64,000 nt of DNA from positions 248,001 to 312,000 of the forward strand of contig NZ_JAJGNO010000005.1 in NCBI RefSeq assembly GCF_020782235.1, read 5' to 3'. This stretch comes from Sphingobium naphthae (GTDB lineage: Bacteria > Pseudomonadota > Alphaproteobacteria > Sphingomonadales > Sphingomonadaceae). The notes beneath the pieces are model-generated. The model saw only the letters and a program-made list of their open reading frames with translations, made no database searches and was not told the origin of the DNA. The translations under genes were made by a program, and so were the position numbers. Positions 56,701-64,000 of the stretch are shown here, one piece after another. How positions within the stretch are numbered: position 1 is the first letter of the stretch; the number at the start of each line of letters is the position of its first letter.

Positions 56701-57096
56701 TTGCCCACAAACGGAAAACGCCCCGCACCCCGTCCCAGCCTGCCCAGCGACCTGGGCGCGATCCGCACGATCTTGGCGGCCGATCGCACGCTGATGGCCT
56801 GGATCCGCACCGCCCTGTCGATGCTGAGCTTCGGCTTCACCATCTACAAGTTCCTCCAGGCCCTGGCGGACCATGGCCAGATCGCTCGCACCGATAGTCC
56901 CCAGCATGTCGGCATGTTCCTGGCTGCCGTCGGCACGGGCGCCATGCTCCTGGGAACCGCGAGCTATTGGATCACATTGCGCGAAGTCGCGACGGCGCAC
57001 CCGTTCCGCAGCTGGCGCCCGATCCTGCTGCTCGCCTTCGTCATGTCGCTGGCTGGCATGGCCCTGTTCGTCGCCATCGCCAAGCGCCTCGTCTGA
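56701..57096 (+). CDS. DUF202/YidH-type membrane protein
   Basis: 131 residues. LAADRTLMAWIRTALSMLSFGFTI is the hallmark of the YidH/DUF202 family, with three membrane segments in total. The start is a TTG at 56701, supported by an excellent AAAGGAGA at 56687-56694. Members are inner-membrane proteins of unknown role; some relatives pair with stress or transport operons. It is the middle gene of the trio. Confidence 0.85.
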   Translation: MPTNGKRPAPRPSLPSDLGAIRTILAADRTLMAWIRTALSMLSFGFTIYKFLQALADHGQIARTDSPQHVGMFLAAVGTGAMLLGTASYWITLREVATAHPFRSWRPILLLAFVMSLAGMALFVAIAKRLV

Positions 57097-57129
57097 GGCG
57101 CGCCTGAACCCTGCAATGGAGCCCTTGCC

Positions 57130-57993
57130 ATGGATGCGTCCAGTCCGCTTACCGCCCTGCCCGTCCTCCTTCTTGGAACGATCCTTCTCGTCATCGTGAT
57201 CGGCCTCACCTGGGCCGGCATGCGGATCAGGATGAAGGCGGCCGGACGCGCGCGCGCCGCCGCCGGACGGGCGGAGGACGTCGATGAGGAGGAGGATGCC
57301 AATGGCGCGATCGTATCGGCCGTCCTGGGATTGCTGGCGCTGCTGCTGGGCTTCACCTTCGCGCTGGCGGTCAACCGGTTCGAGACTCGCCGCGCGCTGG
57401 TGCTGGAAGAGGCCAATGCCATCGGCACGGCCTATCTCCAGACGCAGGTCCTGCCCCAGCCCCACCGCGAGCGGTTGAGCATGCTGCTGATCCGCTACAC
57501 GGATAACCGCGTGGTGCTGGCGCAGCAGGAAACGCCCGAAAGTCGCCGTCAGCGGCTGGCCGACAACGACCGGATCGTCAACGACATCTGGGCCGCGACC
57601 CTGGCCGGGTTCGACAGCATCAAGCATCTGGACATGTCTAACGCCCTCGTCTCCTCGGTCAATGCGGTGATCGATATGGACACGTCGCGCAAGGCCGGTC
57701 GCATGACGCATGTCCCGGAGGAAGTCTTCTGGGTTCTCATCGTCTACGTCCTCGTCGCCGCCGCGATCATCGGCTATATCGTTCGCTCCCGATCGAACTT
57801 CCATCTCGCCTGCGTCATGCATGTCCTCATCGTCATGTCGCTCATGCTGATCATCGACATCGACCGGCCAGCCGCAGGTGGAATCCGGGAGTCGCAATAT
57901 CCGATGGAATTGCTCAGCGCGTCCATGCATGCGCAGCCGCGCGCCGCCTATGATCGGTGGCGGACCCTGGTCGCTCCTCCTCCAATGGAGTAG
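57130..57993 (+). CDS. Bestrophin-like DUF4239 membrane protein
   Basis: 287 residues. An N-terminal membrane segment (LPVLLLGTILLVIVIGLTWAG) is followed by an acidic loop, a second segment (VSAVLGLLALLLGFTFALAVNRFETRR) and two late membrane segments. The FALAVNRFETRRALVLEEANAIGTAYLQ stretch is the bestrophin-like DUF4239 pattern. A channel role is suggested by the family's name only. The third gene of the trio, 33 bases after the DUF202 gene. Confidence 0.78.
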   Translation: MDASSPLTALPVLLLGTILLVIVIGLTWAGMRIRMKAAGRARAAAGRAEDVDEEEDANGAIVSAVLGLLALLLGFTFALAVNRFETRRALVLEEANAIGTAYLQTQVLPQPHRERLSMLLIRYTDNRVVLAQQETPESRRQRLADNDRIVNDIWAATLAGFDSIKHLDMSNALVSSVNAVIDMDTSRKAGRMTHVPEEVFWVLIVYVLVAAAIIGYIVRSRSNFHLACVMHVLIVMSLMLIIDIDRPAAGGIRESQYPMELLSASMHAQPRAAYDRWRTLVAPPPME

Positions 57994-58171
57994 GGGATAA
58001 CCCGAAAGACTATTCAGGGTCGGTCCCGATACCAGCTTTGCGCGCCTGCCATATCCTTCGACAAGGCTTCAGGAGGTCGCCCATCGCGCCTCATGCCGAA
58101 GCTGCCTTTCGCCGGTCACAGGCACTCGACCGTCACGTGTGCCTCTGGCCGGCCTCGCACAGGAGCAGACC

Positions 58172-59035
58172 ATGGACTCCCCGATTTCCCAACTGGTTTC
58201 GGCCCCCCGTTGCCGCCTGGTCCTGCTGACAGGCGCCTGCGCGGCGGCCGCGCTCAGTCCGCCGGCGGGCGCACAGACGCTGGACAATGACTATTGGATC
58301 AGCGCCATGGCCTTTTTCCCGCGCATCGATACCGACGTCCGCGTGTCCTCCGATACTCCGTCGGTGCCTGGCGCCGAAATTGGAACGGACATCGATTTCG
58401 AGAAAGACCTGGCGCTGGACCGGGGCGAGGTCCTGCCGTCCTTCAATGCCGGCGCCCGGTTCGGCAAGGTGATCGTCGGCGCTGATTTCTACAAGCTCCA
58501 GCGCCGTGGCGAGACCAGTCTCAGTCGCGACATCAGCTTCGACGGTGTCATCTATCCGGCCAATGTCGAAGTCGAAAGCGGCTTCGACAGCGAAATTTAC
58601 CGCCTTACCGTCGGCTACGCCCTGGTCCAGAAACCGAACCTGGAACTCGGCGTGGCGATCGGCGCCCATGTCACTCGGTTCGAAATGTCGCTGAGCGGTC
58701 TGGCGTCGCTGGGCGGGGAGGCCGCACAGACGGAGGTGCGCCGTCGCGACGCGCTGGCCCCGCTCCCGACGATTGGCGCTTTCGGCACGTGGAAAGTCGC
58801 GCCCCGGGTGGAACTGAATGGCCGGTTCGACTGGCTCTCGCTGGAGATCGACGACTATGACGGCCGCCTGCTCAATGCTCAGGTCGGCGCCAATTATCTG
58901 GTGACGAAGAATATCGCCGTGGGCGTGGCCTATCGCTATGTCGACTATCGCCTGGGGATCGAGAAGGACCGCTGGGACGGTCTGGTTCGCTACAAGCTTT
59001 ATGGCCCGGCCATCCTGCTTCAGGCCTCATTCTGA
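58172..59035 (+). CDS. Outer membrane beta-barrel protein
   Basis: 287 residues with a signal peptide (CRLVLLTGACAAAALSPPAGA). The mature chain alternates strands and ends with an aromatic residue (YGPAILLQASF), the usual barrel terminus. Strand patterns such as VGANYLVTKNIAVGVAYRYVDYRLG are typical of small outer-membrane barrels. No closer family was recognised. AGGAG at 58161-58165 precedes the ATG at 58172. A 14-bp terminator hairpin follows its stop, between it and the convergent 59108 gene. Confidence 0.75.
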   Translation: MDSPISQLVSAPRCRLVLLTGACAAAALSPPAGAQTLDNDYWISAMAFFPRIDTDVRVSSDTPSVPGAEIGTDIDFEKDLALDRGEVLPSFNAGARFGKVIVGADFYKLQRRGETSLSRDISFDGVIYPANVEVESGFDSEIYRLTVGYALVQKPNLELGVAIGAHVTRFEMSLSGLASLGGEAAQTEVRRRDALAPLPTIGAFGTWKVAPRVELNGRFDWLSLEIDDYDGRLLNAQVGANYLVTKNIAVGVAYRYVDYRLGIEKDRWDGLVRYKLYGPAILLQASF

Positions 59036-59056
59036 CGCTTGAGGGCAGGCACGAGA

Positions 59057-59088
59057 AAAGGCGGCGGTTCGTTCGAACCGCCGCCTTT
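59057..59088. terminator. Bidirectional-type terminator hairpin
   Basis: AAAGGCGGCGGTTC (57-70) pairs perfectly with GAACCGCCGCCTTT (75-88) around GTTC. A-rich on the left and T-rich on the right, it suits both the barrel gene and the convergent 59108 gene. Confidence 0.8.
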
Positions 59089-59107
59089 CGCTTTGTGGAC
59101 TGGAGCC

Positions 59108-59713
59108 TCAGCGCGGCGGGTTCACCACCACATATTGGACGGACGATCCGACATATTGCGGCTGATACCAGGTGTTGCCGCATTGCGAATAGCTGATGCC
59201 GTTGACCACGGTGGTCGTGCAGCTGGGCGGGACGCTGCGCACGATCGAGCCGACCACCGCCGCCGTGGTCGCGGCAACGGCCATTGTGGCTACGGGATGC
59301 CAGTGATCGTCCCAGTCGTCCCAATCGTCATGATAATAGCCGCCGCCGTGATAATCGTTATGGACGTTCACGTTGACGTCCCGATTGACGTCGCGGTTCA
59401 CGTTGCGATTGACATTGCGGTTGCGATTGCGATCGACATTGTGGTTGATGTTGGTCGAGGCGCCCGATCGCACCTGCGGCCTGCTTGCCGCAGCATGATG
59501 GCCTCCGCCAGCCGGTCGCGAACGCTGGGCGCCACCCGATGGCCGCCGCCCGCCACCTTGCGCGAACGCCGCATACTGCTCTCCACCATAGGCAGGGGCA
59601 TCGCGCTGGTCTGGCGAGAAGGGCCGGCTCAAGGCGGGATCGGGAAGGATCTGCGCCGCCCCGCAGGCGAGAGCCGCCGCCAGAGCCAGTGGCATGCGAA
59701 CCGAGATGGTCAT
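59108..59713 (-). CDS. Asn/Arg/Val-repeat exported protein with C-terminal C-x12-C/WYQPQY block
   Basis: 201 residues. A signal peptide (PLALAAALACGAAQ) leads to a Gly/Arg-rich region, then Asn-Arg-Val repeats such as NRNVNRNVNRDVNRDVNV (about residues 87-120), an Asp/His/Tyr-rich patch (DDWDDWDDHW), a hydrophobic Ala/Val segment and the shared C-terminus with two cysteines 12 apart and NTWYQPQYVGSS..YVVVNPP. The ending matches the protein at 55408, and both follow a DUF2092 gene. Its start overlaps the DUF2092 stop by 4 bases. Function unknown. Confidence 0.72.
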   Translation of the reverse strand: MTISVRMPLALAAALACGAAQILPDPALSRPFSPDQRDAPAYGGEQYAAFAQGGGRRPSGGAQRSRPAGGGHHAAASRPQVRSGASTNINHNVDRNRNRNVNRNVNRDVNRDVNVNVHNDYHGGGYYHDDWDDWDDHWHPVATMAVAATTAAVVGSIVRSVPPSCTTTVVNGISYSQCGNTWYQPQYVGSSVQYVVVNPPR

Positions 59714-60543
59714 TGTCCTTCTCCCTCATTGGCGTTCGCGCCATCCGCGCCATTGCTCGCATCGTCCCCCAGGCTCGCCAGGGTGATGCGCTGCGCATCG
59801 GGCGGGGGTGCGAAGGCAAGGTCGGCGGCGGCCGGTGTCGCTTGGGTGTCCCAGTGTAGCACCGCGGTATATTGCGGCATGGCGGGATCATCCTTGTTGG
59901 TGATCACCATCTTGCAGGGCAGCGGACGCGCGCCCTCCTCTATCCAGAGCTGCCAGTCCACCCTCTCCTGCCGGAAGGCCAGGTGCAGGCACTTGCGATC
60001 GCCGATCGTTTCGGGCCGCACCACCAGCGCGCCCTGCACGCGCGAGCGCAGCGTCTGATCGGTGCCCCAGGTGAACAGGTCGGCCAGCGGCAGTTCGATG
60101 CCATATTCGCGCCGGGCCTTGTCGATCGTCAGCCCGATTGACGACGCTGCCGGAAAGCTGGCATAATAGCCTGATCGGGGGGAGAAGATCGTGAAGGCCT
60201 TGCCGTCATAATACATCTCTCGATGCTGGATGTCGGATTGGGTGACGATCTTGAAGGCATTGGGTCGTTTGGCCAGAATGTCGAAGGTTCCGCCGAACTG
60301 GATCTTCTGCCCGGTCATCAGCACTTGCTCGGTGGACGCTTCGCCGGTGATGCGGAACGCGCCGAGCGTGAGCAGATAGGCGCTCATCTTGTCCATCGCC
60401 TGCATGGCGGCGGGGTCCATGGAGGCGGCAACCTCCTCCGCCGTCTGCGCGAAAGCAGGCCCCGCCGCGGCGAGTGGCAGGCATAGCGCCGCCGCCAGCA
60501 GCGTCGATCTTGGTCTGAAGCCGCGTGAACCCGAACATGCCAT
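59710..60543 (-). CDS. DUF2092 exported protein, copy 2
   Basis: 277 residues with a signal peptide (STLLAAALCLPLAAAGPAFA). Shared with copy 1 at 54591 are the MDPAAMQAMDKMSAYL opening, YDGKAFTIF, YGIELPLADLFTW and the WD-x-x-A-T-x-A-A-D-L-A-F-x-P-P ending. It is probably periplasmic. GGGAGAA precedes the ATG. The next gene, 59108-59713, overlaps it by 4 bases. The two-gene module is thus a diverged, inverted copy of the one at 54591-56142. Function unknown. Confidence 0.8.
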   Translation of the reverse strand: MACSGSRGFRPRSTLLAAALCLPLAAAGPAFAQTAEEVAASMDPAAMQAMDKMSAYLLTLGAFRITGEASTEQVLMTGQKIQFGGTFDILAKRPNAFKIVTQSDIQHREMYYDGKAFTIFSPRSGYYASFPAASSIGLTIDKARREYGIELPLADLFTWGTDQTLRSRVQGALVVRPETIGDRKCLHLAFRQERVDWQLWIEEGARPLPCKMVITNKDDPAMPQYTAVLHWDTQATPAAADLAFAPPPDAQRITLASLGDDASNGADGANANEGEGQ

Positions 60544-61000
60544 GAGGTTTCTCCCTTGGAAAAATCGGCACGACTATCGATCCGGACGTGGCCGGGCCCC
60601 ATCGGGATTAGTGCCGAGTTCGCCGGGAAATGATCCTCTGTGAAGCGGACCCTGCCGTCCTTGCGACGCGCCGACCCGTTTCATGTCCCCATTGGACTGT
60701 CGAACACAGAGCGCGCGCATGCCTGCGCGCAGGCGCAGCGATGCTCGTCGTTACGCCACCGAACGCACACAGGCCGCTGCACGAGCACCATTCTCAGGAA
60801 AACGGCGCGCCCTTCCTCGGGTGAGTCCCGATGGCGTCCGGTTGGCGATCGGTCCATCCCAAGGACGTCATGCGCCACGGAGCCCCTGAACTCTTCCTGG
60901 CGCATCACGCCCGTCTGCGCCCTGCCTTCGTCAAGACCGCGCCGTCCTCCGTCGGCCCAAGGGGCGTTTCGTAACCTGACTCGTGCCAAGGAGACATGTT
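60544..61000. other. 457-base divergent spacer upstream of the arylsulfatase
   Basis: Between the divergent DUF2092 copy 2 and arylsulfatase genes. The short frames here lack family resemblance or credible start sites. It must hold both promoters, but I could not fix a clear -35/-10 pair. Confidence 0.5.
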
Positions 61001-63322
61001 GTGTCCCAACAGGAATTCAAAGGCGTCATCAAGCTGGATATCCGGGATTCCAAAGCGGATTGGGAACCCTTCCTGCCGCCGCGCGCCCCCGAAGGCGCAC
61101 CGAATGTTCTGATCATTCTGTACGATGACACTGGCCAGGCGGCCTGGCAGCCCTATGGCGGCGCGATCAACATGCCGACCCTTCAAAAGCTCGCCGACAA
61201 TGGGCTGACCTATACGCAGTGGCACACCACCGCGCTCTGCTCGCCCACGCGTTCCTGTTTCCTGACGGGGCGCAACCATCATCTCAATGGCATGTCCTGC
61301 ATCACCGAAGCGTCCAACGGCTTTCCCGGGTGGAGCGGCCGCATCCCCGAAAACTGCATGACGATCGGCCAGATGCTTCAGGATAACGGGTACAGCACCT
61401 TCTGGCTGGGCAAGGATCATAACGTGCCGGAGCCCGACATCTGCTCGGGCGGCCCCAAGTCGGAATGGCCGTTGCAGAAGGGCTTCGACCGCTATTACGG
61501 TTTTCTCGGCGGGGAGACCAACAACTGGTATCCCGACCTTGCCGAGGACAACAAGTTCATCGACCAGCCCTATCTGCCCGAGGACGGCTATCACTTGTCC
61601 AAGGACCTGGTGGATCAGGGCATGCAGATGATCCGCGACCAGAAGGCCAGCAATCCCTCCAAGCCCTGGTTCATGTGGCTGTGCCCCGGCGCCAACCACG
61701 CGCCGCATCATGCGCCCAAGGAATATGCCGACAGGTACAAGGGCAAGTTTGACGAGGGGTATGACGCCTATCGCAAATGGGTGGTGCCCCGGATGATCGA
61801 GAAGGGCATGCTGCCGGCCGATACCAAGCTGGAGGATTTCAACCCCCTCCCCGAGGACCAGGCCAATCCCGGCGATTTTGTGCGCCCCTGGGACGAGCTC
61901 AACGCCGAGGAAAAGCAGCTCTTCTCCCGCATGGCGGAAGTCTATGCCGGCTTTTCGGAATATACCGACGAACAGGTCGGGCGCCTGATCGACTATCTCG
62001 AACAGAGCGGCCAGCTGGACAACACCATCATCCTCTACTGCTCCGACAACGGCGCGTCAGGCGAAGGCGGCCCGAACGGTTCGGTCAACGAAAACAAGTT
62101 CTTCAACAACTATCCGGACTCGCTGGAAGAAAATCTCAAATATCTGGACGTCCTGGGCGGGCCGGAGACTTATAACCACTACCCCACCGGCTGGGCAGCG
62201 GCCTTTTCGGCGCCCTACAAGATGTTCAAGCGCTACTCGGAATATGCCGGCGGCACCGCCTGCCCGATGATCATTTCGTGGCCCAAGGGCATCAAGGCTC
62301 GGGGCGAGGTCCGTAACCAGTACCACCATGCGGTGGACCTGGTGCCGACCCTGCTGGAATGCATCGGCATCGACATGCCGGAGACCTTCCGCGGCGTGAA
62401 GCAACATCCGCTCTCCGGCGTTTCGATGAAGTACAGCTTCGATGCGGATGGCGACACGCGCAAGAAGCGCCAATATTATGCGATGCTCGGCACGCGCGGC
62501 ATCTGGGAAAATGGCTGGAAGGCCGCGGCGATCCACGCTCCGCTGACCGGCAAGGGCAATTTCGACAAGGACGAGTGGGAACTCTACCATGTCGACGAGG
62601 ACCGTTCGGAATCGATCGATCTGGCCAAGGAGCATCCCGAGAAGCTGGAAGCGCTGATCAAGGCCTGGTTCGAAGAGGCCGACGCCAACAATGTGCTGCC
62701 CCTCGACGACCGGAGCGCCGCCGAAGTGCTGGGGACCGAGCGTCCCTCCACCGAGGCGCCGCGTGAACGCTACCTCTACTATCCCGGCACCGCGCCGGTT
62801 CCGGAGGGCGTGGCGGTCAATGTGCGCGGACGTTCGTACAAGATCATCGCTGATGTCGAGATCACCGACACGACCGAAGGCGTGATCTTCGCCCATGGGT
62901 CGCGCTTCGGCGGGCACGCGCTGTTCATCAAGGATGGCAAGCTGCACTATGTCTACAACTTCCTTGGCATCAAGCCGGAGCAGAAATTCTCGTCCGACAA
63001 GCTCACCCCCGGCAAATATGCGCTGGGCATGGAGTTCATTCGCGAGAAGACGGGCGAATATGGCGAAGCGCTGGGCAAGACGACGCTCTACGTCAATGAG
63101 GAGGCCGTCGATTCGGGCGACATGAAGACCCAGATGGGCAAGTTCACGCTGTCCGGAGACGGACTATGCATCGGACGCGACAGCGGCGATGCGGTAAGCG
63201 AGGAATATAGCTCGCCTGGCGAGTTCCGGAACGGCCATATCTACGGCGTCGGCGTCTCGGTCGAGAAAAAACAATATTTCGATCTGGAAAAGCTCGCCGC
63301 CGCGGCGATGGCGGTGGACTGA
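61001..63322 (+). CDS. Type I arylsulfatase (formylglycine type)
   Basis: 773 residues. The FGly signature is C80-S-P-T-R84 in ALCSPTRSCFLTGR. Metal ligands are Asp42 and Asp43 in LYDDTG, with a later LYCSDNGASGEGG loop and KDHN. It closely resembles the large AtsA-like arylsulfatases. A C-terminal region of about 180 residues (from GRSYKIIADVEI) looks like a LamG/concanavalin-type beta sandwich. There is no signal peptide, so it should act in the cytoplasm. Start is a GTG at 61001 with AAGGAG ahead at 60988; an upstream GTG at 60983 is less likely. It releases sulfate from sulfate esters. A formylglycine-generating enzyme is needed from elsewhere. Confidence 0.93.
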   Translation: MSQQEFKGVIKLDIRDSKADWEPFLPPRAPEGAPNVLIILYDDTGQAAWQPYGGAINMPTLQKLADNGLTYTQWHTTALCSPTRSCFLTGRNHHLNGMSCITEASNGFPGWSGRIPENCMTIGQMLQDNGYSTFWLGKDHNVPEPDICSGGPKSEWPLQKGFDRYYGFLGGETNNWYPDLAEDNKFIDQPYLPEDGYHLSKDLVDQGMQMIRDQKASNPSKPWFMWLCPGANHAPHHAPKEYADRYKGKFDEGYDAYRKWVVPRMIEKGMLPADTKLEDFNPLPEDQANPGDFVRPWDELNAEEKQLFSRMAEVYAGFSEYTDEQVGRLIDYLEQSGQLDNTIILYCSDNGASGEGGPNGSVNENKFFNNYPDSLEENLKYLDVLGGPETYNHYPTGWAAAFSAPYKMFKRYSEYAGGTACPMIISWPKGIKARGEVRNQYHHAVDLVPTLLECIGIDMPETFRGVKQHPLSGVSMKYSFDADGDTRKKRQYYAMLGTRGIWENGWKAAAIHAPLTGKGNFDKDEWELYHVDEDRSESIDLAKEHPEKLEALIKAWFEEADANNVLPLDDRSAAEVLGTERPSTEAPRERYLYYPGTAPVPEGVAVNVRGRSYKIIADVEITDTTEGVIFAHGSRFGGHALFIKDGKLHYVYNFLGIKPEQKFSSDKLTPGKYALGMEFIREKTGEYGEALGKTTLYVNEEAVDSGDMKTQMGKFTLSGDGLCIGRDSGDAVSEEYSSPGEFRNGHIYGVGVSVEKKQYFDLEKLAAAAMAVD

Positions 63323-63351
63323 CCAACCCCGCAATTGGCAGGATCCAAGAT

Positions 63352-63384
63352 GGATGGGAGCGTGGTTCGCTCCCATCCTTTTTT
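63352..63384 (+). terminator. Rho-independent terminator after the arylsulfatase
   Basis: GGATGGGAGCG (352-362) pairs perfectly with CGCTCCCATCC (368-378) around TGGTT, directly followed by six T's. It ends 28 bases before the convergent barrel gene's stop. Confidence 0.92.
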
Positions 63385-63412
63385 CGTTCAGTGGGCGGGA
63401 ATTGCCCGATCG

Positions 63413-64000
63413 TCAGTCCAGGTTGAAAGCCCAGGCATGCCCGAACTGGAGGTAGAACACGGCGCCCGACGGGCCATAGGCCACGTCCACCCCGGCATCG
63501 AGGCCGAGCTTACGGGCGATGCGATAGCGAAATCCCACGCCGCCGGCGATCTTTGCGCCCGAATCCTCGAACAGCCGTGCGCCGCCCGCATCGGTGAAGC
63601 CCAGTCCGGCAAAGCCCAGCAAGGCCCAGCGCGGGCTGATCTGGCGCGTGACTTCCAGTTCGGTGCTGACGGCGGTTTCGCCCTGATAGCGCCGCGCCTC
63701 CACCCCGCGCAAATTGACCGAGGAGGCGAAATAGACCGGATAGTCGCCGCGGATGGCGTCCACTTCCACCTTGGCGCCCAGACGCCATTTGGACGACAGC
63801 GGGTGAAAGCCGTAGCCATGGACGTCATAGATCTGGAAATCGCGATCGCTGCCGAAGGCGCCGTCGTTGAACTTCCCCTCGGCGTAGATATTATAGCCCT
63901 TCGTGGGCGTAAGGGCATTGTCGCGGCTGTCGAAGTGGACACCAAAGCCCAGCGCCCCGGTTTGCAGCTTGCGGTCGAAGTCGGAAAATCGATCGGGTAG
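63413..64000 (-). CDS. BamA/TamA-family surface antigen (D15) barrel, C-terminal part (5' end outside window)
   Basis: The frame is open to the last base of the window and ends at 63413, giving the last 195 residues. The visible sequence includes LGFGVHFDSRDNALTPTKGY, the block typical of D15/Omp85 barrels, several amphipathic strands, AGVGFRYRIARKLGLDAGVDVAYG and an aromatic end (GHAWAFNLD). Omp85 proteins insert or secrete other barrels; short relatives without POTRA domains are outer-membrane proteins of unclear role. The N-terminus is missing, so POTRA content cannot be judged. It faces the arylsulfatase tail to tail. Confidence 0.75.
   Translation of the reverse strand, partial: LPDRFSDFDRKLQTGALGFGVHFDSRDNALTPTKGYNIYAEGKFNDGAFGSDRDFQIYDVHGYGFHPLSSKWRLGAKVEVDAIRGDYPVYFASSVNLRGVEARRYQGETAVSTELEVTRQISPRWALLGFAGLGFTDAGGARLFEDSGAKIAGGVGFRYRIARKLGLDAGVDVAYGPSGAVFYLQFGHAWAFNLD

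Overview
The window is high-GC DNA from an alphaproteobacterium, most likely a sphingomonad (Sphingobium/Sphingomonas group). The gene content points there: a DivL-type tyrosine pseudo-kinase at the head of a tsaE-amgK-murU-addB-addA-trxA run, AddAB instead of RecBCD, dusB-ntrBC-ntrYX-hfq-hflX, fused IspDF, and an Hfq made of two tandem Sm domains in one chain, which has been noted in sphingomonads such as Novosphingobium. No rRNA, insertion sequence, integrase, phage gene or CRISPR array was found. Two tRNAs are present: Ser(TGA) and Pro(TGG).

Positions 1-49,503 are a dense core region. It holds the tail of a YqgE/AlgH protein; ahcY with a palindrome in its leader; divL-tsaE-amgK-murU-addB-addA-trxA, with overlapping reading frames (cell-cycle signalling, tRNA t6A, peptidoglycan recycling, double-strand-break repair); an IMPase-argJ pair on the minus strand; a glycosyltransferase-like orphan; secA; a PilZ protein and tRNA-Ser. 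Next comes a ten-gene plus-strand run: mltB-like, rlpA-like, a PBP5-like carboxypeptidase, tmk, holB, metG, tatD, an MBL hydrolase, a membrane retropepsin-like protease and an MFS transporter. mazG meets the minus-strand run dusB-ntrB-ntrC-ntrY-ntrX-hfq-hflX. ispDF, pncC, ratA, lipA, a beta-carbonic anhydrase, a NYN-LOTUS protein, acyP, ettA, an M28 peptidase and two very small exported or membrane proteins complete the core.

Positions 49,504-64,000, just past tRNA-Pro(TGG), look accessory. Spacers are longer and families are mostly DUFs and envelope proteins. There are two paralogous BASS-like transporters on either side of an alginate-export-type porin, then a DUF4136 lipoprotein. Two inverted copies of a two-gene module follow (a DUF2092 protein plus a low-complexity exported protein ending in C-x12-C and a WYxPQY block). 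Between the copies lie three small membrane proteins (DUF1622, DUF202/YidH, bestrophin-like DUF4239) and a beta-barrel. The window ends with a cytosolic-looking arylsulfatase and the C-terminal half of a BamA/TamA-type barrel. My working guess is an envelope and organic-anion or sulfate-ester handling island. The duplicated DUF2092 module is the part that looks least described.

Translation starts were moved inward from the longest open frame wherever a ribosome binding site, family length or homologous N-terminus argued for it; these choices are explained per gene. Family assignments come from reading motifs by eye, and no database search was run.
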